DNA from: Gammaproteobacteria bacterium
GTDB taxonomy: Bacteria; Pseudomonadota; Gammaproteobacteria; Pseudomonadales; Cellvibrionaceae
NCBI GenBank assembly: GCA_021151625.1
Contig: JAGKWY010000134.1
Coordinates: forward strand, 1-11,807
Reading direction: 5' to 3'
Length of the DNA stretch: 11,807 nucleotides
The notes under the pieces were generated by a model, which searched no databases, was not told the DNA's origin, and worked only from the letters and a program-made list of their open reading frames with translations. The position numbers and the translations under genes are program-made. The stretch's first letter is position 1. Every line of letters starts with the position of its first letter. Below are positions 6,982 to 11,807 of this stretch, piece after piece.

Positions 6982-7767
6982 CTAGGGATTCAATGCCAAA
7001 GTACGCAGTGTGCTTATTCCCTCTTCCATCACCTCAAAATATACCGGCAAGAAGTTGGAAAGCGTAAACCACATCAGGATAAAACCAAAAATCAGGGTAA
7101 TCGGAAACCCCACAGTAAACACGTTTAATTGCGGTGCTGATCTACTCATCACCCCGAAGGACATATTCACAATCATCAACGATGTAAAAAGCGGCAAAGT
7201 AATCAGCAAGGCCGCACTGAACATCCAGGAACCCATGTCGACAATGGTAGAGAAATGCGCACTATTCATGCCGCCCCCACCAATTGGGAAAGTTGTGAAA
7301 CTATCGATCATTAACTGCAAAACCACCAGATGCCCGTTGGTGCTTAAGAATAATAAAGTGGATAACAACAAATAAAATTGCGAAAGAATTGTGACGCTAA
7401 CGCCGCTAGAGGGATCGTTCATGGCCGCAAAACCCAAACCCATTTTCATCGCCATAAACTGGCCCGCAAGCAGGAAAACGTGCAGCACAACCTGCATACA
7501 AAAACCCAGCGCCAAACCAATTAATACCTCCTGGATAATCATCATAAAACCTTCAGCCGACAACATAGACGTTACCGGAGCTGCTGGTAATACCGGAGCA
7601 ATTAACATAGTGGTGAAAAGTGTGAGGATAATACGCAGGCGTGCAGGCACTGTACGCGCACCTATGACAGGTATCGCCAGGTAAAATGCGCTGATGCGCA
7701 GCATCGGCCAAATATAGGTACCGATAAACTGGCTTAGCTGTTCTTCTGAAATGATGAGTTCCTGCAT
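6982..7767 (-). CDS. fliR: Flagellar export gate protein FliR
   Basis: This 261-residue integral membrane protein forms the export-gate core with FliP and FliQ. The usual count, known from structures of relatives, is one FliR with five FliP and four FliQ. The sequence is hydrophobic throughout, and its length is typical. Recognisable segments are WPMLRISAFYLAIPVIGARTVPAR near the N-terminus, EVLIGLALGFCMQVVLH near residue 80, and the central GLGFAAMNDPSSGVSVTILSQFY. The ATG at 7767 is preceded by AAAGGT with about four to five bases of spacing. Upstream, 45 bp separate it from the first fliQ stop; most of this is the repeated 18-bp unit. Downstream, flhB starts 12 bp after the stop. Confidence 0.97.
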   Translation of the reverse strand: MQELIISEEQLSQFIGTYIWPMLRISAFYLAIPVIGARTVPARLRIILTLFTTMLIAPVLPAAPVTSMLSAEGFMMIIQEVLIGLALGFCMQVVLHVFLLAGQFMAMKMGLGFAAMNDPSSGVSVTILSQFYLLLSTLLFLSTNGHLVVLQLMIDSFTTFPIGGGGMNSAHFSTIVDMGSWMFSAALLITLPLFTSLMIVNMSFGVMSRSAPQLNVFTVGFPITLIFGFILMWFTLSNFLPVYFEVMEEGISTLRTLALNP

Positions 7768-7776
7768 TGTACCTTT

Positions 7777-7830
7777 CTACCCGATTAAACTAGCCTACCC
7801 GTTCAAACTGATCTACCCGATCAAGCTGGG
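7777..7830 (-). repeat. Three tandem 18-bp units carrying the fliQ stop codon
   Basis: On the sense (minus) strand the units are CCCAGCTTGATCGGGTAG (7830-7813), ATCAGTTTGAACGGGTAG (7812-7795) and GCTAGTTTAATCGGGTAG (7794-7777). The first encodes the last five codons and TAG stop of fliQ (PSLIG-stop). The others follow head-to-tail in the same frame and read ISLNG-stop and ASLIG-stop. The unit is exactly six codons, so three in-frame TAG codons lie 18 bp apart. The repeat fills the fliQ-fliR gap, ending just before the fliR ribosome site. It looks like a local tandem duplication of the gene end. Confidence 0.9.
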
Positions 7831-8082
7831 AACACTTGAATAAAGGCGATTGAATAAATCCATAAACTTGGTGAGCAACCAGGGACCGGCAATCATCAGC
7901 GTAACCAGGGTCACAATTAAACGCGGTAAAAAACTCAAGGTTTGTTCGTTAATCTGGGTAGCGGCCTGGAACATACTGACAATTAAACCAACTATCAGGC
8001 CTGGCCCAATAATCACTAACAACATCAATATGGTTAGAAAAAATGCATCGGCAAATAAATCCATTACGACTTCGGGTGTCAT
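7813..8082 (-). CDS. fliQ: Flagellar export gate protein FliQ
   Basis: This 89-residue protein with two membrane segments (about 12-40 and 52-76) is part of the FliP-FliQ-FliR export core. The length is typical for the family. MTPEVVMDLFADAFF at the start, GLIVSMFQAATQINEQTLSF in the loop and the LPRLIV segment are characteristic. I chose the ATG at 8082 because AGAGGT lies six bases before it and because the protein then begins as in relatives. A longer frame to 8130 would add 16 atypical residues and run back into fliP. It starts 13 bp after the fliP stop. Its last five codons and stop are part of a three-copy tandem repeat that continues past the gene. Confidence 0.96.
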   Translation of the reverse strand: MTPEVVMDLFADAFFLTILMLLVIIGPGLIVGLIVSMFQAATQINEQTLSFLPRLIVTLVTLMIAGPWLLTKFMDLFNRLYSSVPSLIG

Positions 8083-8095
8083 AGCTATACCTCTG

Positions 8096-9004
8096 TCATA
8101 TACCGTAACTGGCAGCCAGTGTGCCCACAATCATGGCCCAGCCATCCACCAGCACAAACAACATTATTTTAAACGGCAAGGAAATAATGAGCGGCGATAA
8201 CATCATCATACCCATGGCCATCAACACACTGGATACCACAATATCTATCACTAGAAAGGGAATAAAAATAATAAATCCAATCTGAAAAGCCGTTTTTAAT
8301 TCACTGATAATAAAAGCCGGAACCAGTATGTTAAACGGCGTTTCTTCCGGTGTTGCTATAGGCGGATGTTTGGCAATACCGACAAATAAAGCAATATCCG
8401 ATTCACGTGTTTGTGCCAGCATAAAACTGTGAAAAGGTGCAGCGGTTTTTGCCAGGGCCTCTTGTGCACTGATTTGCTGATTAATGTAGGGTTGCAGCGC
8501 ATCCTGATTCACTTTGTTTAACACTGGCTGCATGATGAACAGGGTTAAAAATAACGCGAGCCCAATCAAAATCTGGTTAGAGGGCGACTGTTGTAAACCC
8601 AACGCCTGGCGCAAAATGGAAAACACAATGATGATGCGCGTAAAGGAAGTCATCATCATTAAAATCGCCGGCAAAAATGTCAGCGCCGTCATTATGGCGA
8701 GAATTTGCAGGGTTACTGTGTATTCTTGCGTTCCATTGGGATTGGTTTTTACTGTTAAGGCCGGCAGGCCGGGAATTGCCGGCAAGCTACCTAATTGCCC
8801 GGTTGCATTGGTATTACCCGATTGGGTCATGGGCAGTGAATTGGCAGAATCGGCTACTAGCGGCAAATTAGTTTGCGCTTCTGCGGGGCCAGCCACTATC
8901 ACACCCAGCACTAGCGCCAGCAGAAACACCAACCAAAAAAAATTCACTCGACTTTTCAATTGCGTTTGTAACGGGCCAGATCGCTGAATATTGTGCATTA
9001 TCAT
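8096..9004 (-). CDS. fliP: Flagellar export gate protein FliP
   Basis: This 302-residue membrane protein forms the pentameric part of the export channel. It begins with a cleavable signal peptide (hydrophobic core about 22-39, likely cut after AEA at residue 43), as known for FliP. Conserved parts include ILAIMTALTFLPAILMMMTSFTRI (about 101-124), LRQALGLQQSPSNQILIGLALFLT (131-154), the periplasmic segment with QEALAKTAAPFHSFML, and VPAFIISELKTAFQIGF near the third membrane segment. About 55 residues rich in Ser, Asn, Thr and Pro separate the signal peptide from the conserved part, so the protein is longer than the usual 245-255 residues. The ATG overlaps the fliO stop as ATGA. A second ATG two codons in is an alternative start. 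Confidence 0.96.
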   Translation of the reverse strand: MIMHNIQRSGPLQTQLKSRVNFFWLVFLLALVLGVIVAGPAEAQTNLPLVADSANSLPMTQSGNTNATGQLGSLPAIPGLPALTVKTNPNGTQEYTVTLQILAIMTALTFLPAILMMMTSFTRIIIVFSILRQALGLQQSPSNQILIGLALFLTLFIMQPVLNKVNQDALQPYINQQISAQEALAKTAAPFHSFMLAQTRESDIALFVGIAKHPPIATPEETPFNILVPAFIISELKTAFQIGFIIFIPFLVIDIVVSSVLMAMGMMMLSPLIISLPFKIMLFVLVDGWAMIVGTLAASYGI

Positions 9005-9639
9005 TTTTGCGCACCGGAATTTTTGTCGTTATTGGAGTCATCCTGGTCACTACCGTTGCGCTGTAGTATCGCCATCAATTTGCGACTAAACTCAGACGTA
9101 TTGGCCTCAGCTGCGTTAGCGATCACTGGAGTCTCAAATACATGCAGCGTATTAATTTGTGTAGGCGTAATACCCAACAATAACTGCTGTCCGCCTGCAT
9201 CAATCAATACAATTCGCTCACGCGTACCCAAGGGTAAAGTAGCAAGAACTTTCATATGGGTATTACCCGCGAAAGTACCTTGACCAAAACGTTTTACAAA
9301 CCAGGAAATCCCGAAAATCAAGGCAAGGATAAACATCAGGCCCAAGGTAACATTTACCAAATGGGCACCACTGCCTATTTTCGGGTTGGCTGCATTGGTG
9401 TTGGGATAATAGGTGCTGGCAGGCTTAGCTGCCGCGCTTACATTATAGGCAGTACCTGTAGAAGTTGGATTGACTGGTGGTTCATTGGTAATTATTGGTT
9501 CGGCTGGCGCAGGCGTGTTAACAGTAGAACCTACTGAAGCACTAACCGCTGAGCCATCCTGAGCAGAACAATTGATTGCACAAGACAACAGCCCCGCACT
9601 GACCACTGAAAGAATTAATTTTTTTACGGCGGGGCTCAT
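9001..9639 (-). CDS. fliO: Flagellar export accessory protein FliO
   Basis: FliO is a poorly conserved membrane protein that helps assemble or stabilise FliP. With the start chosen here it has 212 residues: an N-terminal hydrophobic segment (about 7-25, SVVSAGLLSCAINCSAQ) that looks like a signal peptide, a Pro/Thr/Asn-rich region to about 90, one membrane segment (about 94-115), and a cytoplasmic FliO domain with VLATLPLGTRERIVLIDAGGQQLLLGITP (131-159). The tail is hydrophilic. I chose the ATG at 9639 because TAGGA lies nine bases upstream; ATG at 9648 or TTG at 9675 would add 3 or 12 residues. Two cysteines (20 and 24) follow the hydrophobic core; LLSC only loosely resembles a lipobox. The stop overlaps the fliP start. 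Confidence 0.9.
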   Translation of the reverse strand: MSPAVKKLILSVVSAGLLSCAINCSAQDGSAVSASVGSTVNTPAPAEPIITNEPPVNPTSTGTAYNVSAAAKPASTYYPNTNAANPKIGSGAHLVNVTLGLMFILALIFGISWFVKRFGQGTFAGNTHMKVLATLPLGTRERIVLIDAGGQQLLLGITPTQINTLHVFETPVIANAAEANTSEFSRKLMAILQRNGSDQDDSNNDKNSGAQK

Positions 9640-9681
9640 GTTTCGCATTCCTAACTTTTGGCGCAGTTTTAACAAAACGTT

Positions 9682-10086
9682 TTAACGCAATTTTTTAATT
9701 CGCTCGGCCGGGCTAATTACGTCAGTCATACGAATACCAAACTTTTCATTCACCACCACCACTTCACCATGCGCAATCAGAGTGCCGTTTACCAGCACAT
9801 CCAATGGCTCACCAGCAAGGCGATCCAATTCAATTACCGACCCCTGGTTTAACTGCAACAAGTTACGAATGGTAATTGAAGTGCGCCCTACTTCCATGGA
9901 AATGGAAACCGGGATATCCAGAATCACATCCAGATCCGGGCTGCCAGGTGCCTGTTTCAGGGTTTCACTTTTTAATTCATCAAAACTAACGGCGTGCGCC
10001 ATTGCCTCATCGACGTCGGCTTGCTCCGCCATAGCAGCAGCCCAGTCGTCGGCCATTGCATCCTGATCTACATCATCATCTGCCAT
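9682..10086 (-). CDS. fliN: Flagellar motor switch protein FliN
   Basis: This 134-residue C-ring protein forms the lower part of the rotor switch with FliM and gives the docking site for FliH-bound export substrates. The N-terminal 45 residues are acidic and variable. The SpoA domain covers about 52-128, with the typical DVILDIPVSISMEVGRT, LLQLNQGSVIELDRLAGEPLDVLVNG and VVVNEKFGIRMTDVISPAERI segments. The ATG at 10086 has AAGGTG six bases upstream and overlaps the end of fliM by 11 bases, indicating coupled translation. A longer frame up to 10158 would add 24 residues lying inside fliM and is not likely. It ends 42 bp before the chosen fliO start. Confidence 0.97.
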   Translation of the reverse strand: MADDDVDQDAMADDWAAAMAEQADVDEAMAHAVSFDELKSETLKQAPGSPDLDVILDIPVSISMEVGRTSITIRNLLQLNQGSVIELDRLAGEPLDVLVNGTLIAHGEVVVVNEKFGIRMTDVISPAERIKKLR

Positions 10087-11107
10087 CTTTTTCACCTTTA
10101 TCCGCGTTTGCAATTTCGCCTTTAGTGCCCGTGATATTGTAGGCATTACTGCGATCAATAAATTCTTTAACTTTCAAAGAGAGAAACCCGTTCGATTGAC
10201 CAAGCTGGGTGCGAAACATGGGAACGCCATTCGCAGTCAGTACGTGATAATCCGGAAACTCTACCGGAATTACATCGCCCACTTTTAAATCTACAATATC
10301 GCGCAAGGTAATTTCACGACGCACTATGTCGCACTCCAAATCCACCTTTGCCGACAAAATATCTTCACGCAGTGCCTTTTCCCAACGCTCATCGTGCTCA
10401 TCACTATCGCTTTGCAAGCCTGCATCGAGCACTTCGCGAATAGGCTCGATCATTGAATAGGGAACAGTGATATGCATTTCACCACCGCCGCCATCCAACT
10501 CAATGTGAAACGTGCTTACCACCACCACTTCACTGGGGCTAACAATATTCGCCAGTGACGGATTTACTTCCGAATGGACATACTCAAAATTAATCGGGAA
10601 AACTGCTTTCCAGGCCTCAGTTAAATCCACGAACGCCTGGTTCAGTACCATTTGTACTACGCGCAATTCTGTTGGTGTAAATTCGCGACCTTCGATTTTT
10701 GCATGGCGACCATCGCCACCAAAAAAGTTATCAACCAACTTAAATACCAGGCGCGCGTCCAGAATAATTAATGCCGTACCACGCAGCGGGCGAAACTTCA
10801 CCATGTTCAAACTGGTGGGCACATAAAGCGTGTGGACATACTCACCAAACTTTTGAATTTGCACCCCGCCCACAGAAACATCCGCCGTTCTGCGCAACAA
10901 GTTAAACATGCTAATACGGGTGTAGCGCGCGAAACGTTCGTTGATCATCTCCAGCGTAGGCATACGCCCACGCACAATGCGATCCTGACTGGTTAAGTCA
11001 TAGTTTTTTACCGTACCCGGTTCTATGTCCGATTCGGTATCTATATCGCCGTCATCAACGCCATGCAGGAGCGCGTCAATTTCGTCTTGTGAGAGTAGAT
11101 CTTGCAC
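10076..11107 (-). CDS. fliM: Flagellar motor switch protein FliM
   Basis: This 343-residue C-ring protein binds phosphorylated CheY and sets rotation direction together with FliG and FliN. The N-terminal CheY-binding peptide LLSQDEIDALLHG (residues 4-16) is present. The middle CheC-like domain (about 45-235) contains the FliG-contacting region around FFGGDGRHAKIEGREFTPTE. The C-terminal SpoA domain is about 245-318. A short charged tail follows. The start is GTG at 11107, supported by AAGGA seven bases upstream and by the CheY-binding motif beginning at once. The ribosome site overlaps the fliL stop (TAAGGA), 10 bp away, so the genes are probably translationally coupled. Confidence 0.97.
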   Translation of the reverse strand: MQDLLSQDEIDALLHGVDDGDIDTESDIEPGTVKNYDLTSQDRIVRGRMPTLEMINERFARYTRISMFNLLRRTADVSVGGVQIQKFGEYVHTLYVPTSLNMVKFRPLRGTALIILDARLVFKLVDNFFGGDGRHAKIEGREFTPTELRVVQMVLNQAFVDLTEAWKAVFPINFEYVHSEVNPSLANIVSPSEVVVVSTFHIELDGGGGEMHITVPYSMIEPIREVLDAGLQSDSDEHDERWEKALREDILSAKVDLECDIVRREITLRDIVDLKVGDVIPVEFPDYHVLTANGVPMFRTQLGQSNGFLSLKVKEFIDRSNAYNITGTKGEIANADKGEKDGR

Positions 11108-11117
11108 GGCGGATTCC

Positions 11118-11687
11118 TTATTGCATTACAAAATTGGTAAAGAGTACTTGCTCAACCTGGGTAATTTTTGGTTTTTCTTCGTCCTCACTTTTTTCAGCGA
11201 GGGCTTGTTGCTCTTTTTTCAGTTGCTTATTGATAATCTCCAGCGCTTCCTCTTTTAAGGTCTCCTTGCCTTCCGGTGTTTGTAATTCCTCAAAATTTTT
11301 ACCGCTTAACAACATCACCAGGCCGTTGCGAATAGCAGGCATATGTAACTTCAAGAGTTCTTCCAACGCAGGATCGCGATAGAGCAAAGTCATAGCGGCC
11401 TGCAAATAGCGCTGGCGTCCGTTTACATTAAAATTAATGGTGAAATTGGGGGCCATATCGAAATAAATCGCCGGCGCCAAGCTGGATTCTTTTTCAGCTT
11501 CCTCTGCCGGAGCCTCGCTCGTTGCTGCAGGTGCGGGTGCCAAAATTTTCAAGGCAGCAATAGTTCCGCCAACAGAAACAGCTACCAGCGCAACCGCTAA
11601 ACCTATTATCAGGAATAGCTTTTTCTTTTTTTTACCACCGGCATCAGCGCCAGCATCATTCGTCGCTTTCTGTGGAGCAGCAGCCAT
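11118..11687 (-). CDS. fliL: Flagellar basal body-associated protein FliL
   Basis: This 189-residue single-pass inner-membrane protein surrounds or supports the stator units of the motor. After a short cytoplasmic stretch with a five-lysine cluster (19-23) comes one membrane helix (about 24-49, LFLIIGLAVALVAVSVGG). An Ala/Glu/Pro-rich linker follows to about 70, then the periplasmic FliL domain (about 72-189), including NFTINFNVNGRQRYLQAAMTLLYRD. The end (VEQVLFTNFVMQ) is typical for the family. The ATG at 11687 has GGAG seven bases upstream. It is the first gene after the RpoN promoter; in relatives fliK lies upstream, but no fliK coding sequence is visible in the remaining bases. Confidence 0.96.
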   Translation of the reverse strand: MAAAPQKATNDAGADAGGKKKKKLFLIIGLAVALVAVSVGGTIAALKILAPAPAATSEAPAEEAEKESSLAPAIYFDMAPNFTINFNVNGRQRYLQAAMTLLYRDPALEELLKLHMPAIRNGLVMLLSGKNFEELQTPEGKETLKEEALEIINKQLKKEQQALAEKSEDEEKPKITQVEQVLFTNFVMQ

Positions 11688-11726
11688 GTCAAAACTCCGT
11701 CACTTTCTGTAAACAAAAGGGTTTGA

Positions 11727-11741
11727 GCAATACCTGTGCCA
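11727..11741 (-). promoter_or_regulatory. Sigma-54 (RpoN) promoter for the fliLMNOPQR-flhB run
   Basis: The minus strand reads TGGCACAGGTATTGC, followed by T. This matches TGGCACG-N4-TTGCW at every position but one, with GG and GC exactly ten bases apart. The predicted start of transcription is near 11715, leaving about 28 nt before the fliL ATG. The position and type agree with RpoN/FleQ control of fliL operons in Pseudomonas. No other convincing promoter was found from here to the flhB end, so the eight genes probably form one transcript. Confidence 0.88.
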
Positions 11742-11807
11742 GTATCGCCTTTGAAGCTTAGCAGTGGCTGTGCAGTTTGCGAGGGGAAAAACGATAAAAA
11801 ACAAAGA

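Noticed and set aside
8083..8130. N-terminal extension of fliQ by 16 residues
   Set aside because: It overlaps the fliP end and is atypical for FliQ; the ATG at 8082 has AGAGGT at ideal spacing and gives the standard 89-residue protein.
8514..8987. 157-codon plus-strand frame opposite fliP
   Set aside because: It is antisense to a secure gene, with atypical composition and no domain; it is a shadow of the fliP codon pattern.
10087..10158. N-terminal extension of fliN by 24 residues
   Set aside because: It lies inside the end of fliM in another frame, its sequence is unlike FliN, and the internal ATG at 10086 has a good ribosome site.

Overview
The window is a piece of a Pseudomonas-type polar-flagellum gene cluster, and every gene is on the minus strand. 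Read in the direction of transcription (high to low coordinates), the order is fliL - fliM - fliN - fliO - fliP - fliQ - fliR - flhB - [flhA::flhF fusion] - fleN(flhG) - fliA. Together, this order, FlhF and FleN (determinants of flagellar position and number in polarly flagellated bacteria) and two sigma-54-type promoters point to a gammaproteobacterium. The moderate GC content and protein style suggest Cellvibrio or a related Cellvibrionaceae; this last step is inference.

Layout. From 11807 to about 11690 lies a leader with a near-consensus sigma-54 (RpoN) promoter. It drives a tightly packed run of eight genes (11687-5815): FliL (stator-associated membrane protein), FliM and FliN (C-ring switch), then FliO, FliP, FliQ, FliR and FlhB (export gate). 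Junctions are short gaps or overlaps, with ATGA between fliO and fliP and an 11-base overlap between fliM and fliN. At the fliQ/fliR junction an 18-bp unit containing the fliQ stop codon is present three times. The 107-bp gap before flhA holds a second sigma-54-type promoter.

The most unusual feature is at 5707-2000. flhA and flhF, normally two genes, form one uninterrupted 1235-codon frame. The FlhA part ends inside its last cytoplasmic subdomain, about 35-40 residues short of a normal FlhA end. It runs directly into FlhF, which lacks its first 8 or so residues. The two are joined inside beta-alpha-beta-beta elements of similar topology, so the FlhF start may complete the FlhA fold. The FlhF GTPase motifs are intact.

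Downstream are fleN (MinD-like ATPase, the FlhF antagonist), separated by a 194-bp gap with a direct repeat, and fliA (sigma-28). The 146 bp after fliA contain no gene I can support, only a weak sigma-28-like site. I saw no tRNA or rRNA, mobile element, CRISPR array or convincing rho-independent terminator.

Functionally, these genes encode the rotor switch, the whole membrane export gate, the placement/number regulators and the late-gene sigma factor. The fusion would physically tie the export gate to the placement GTPase.
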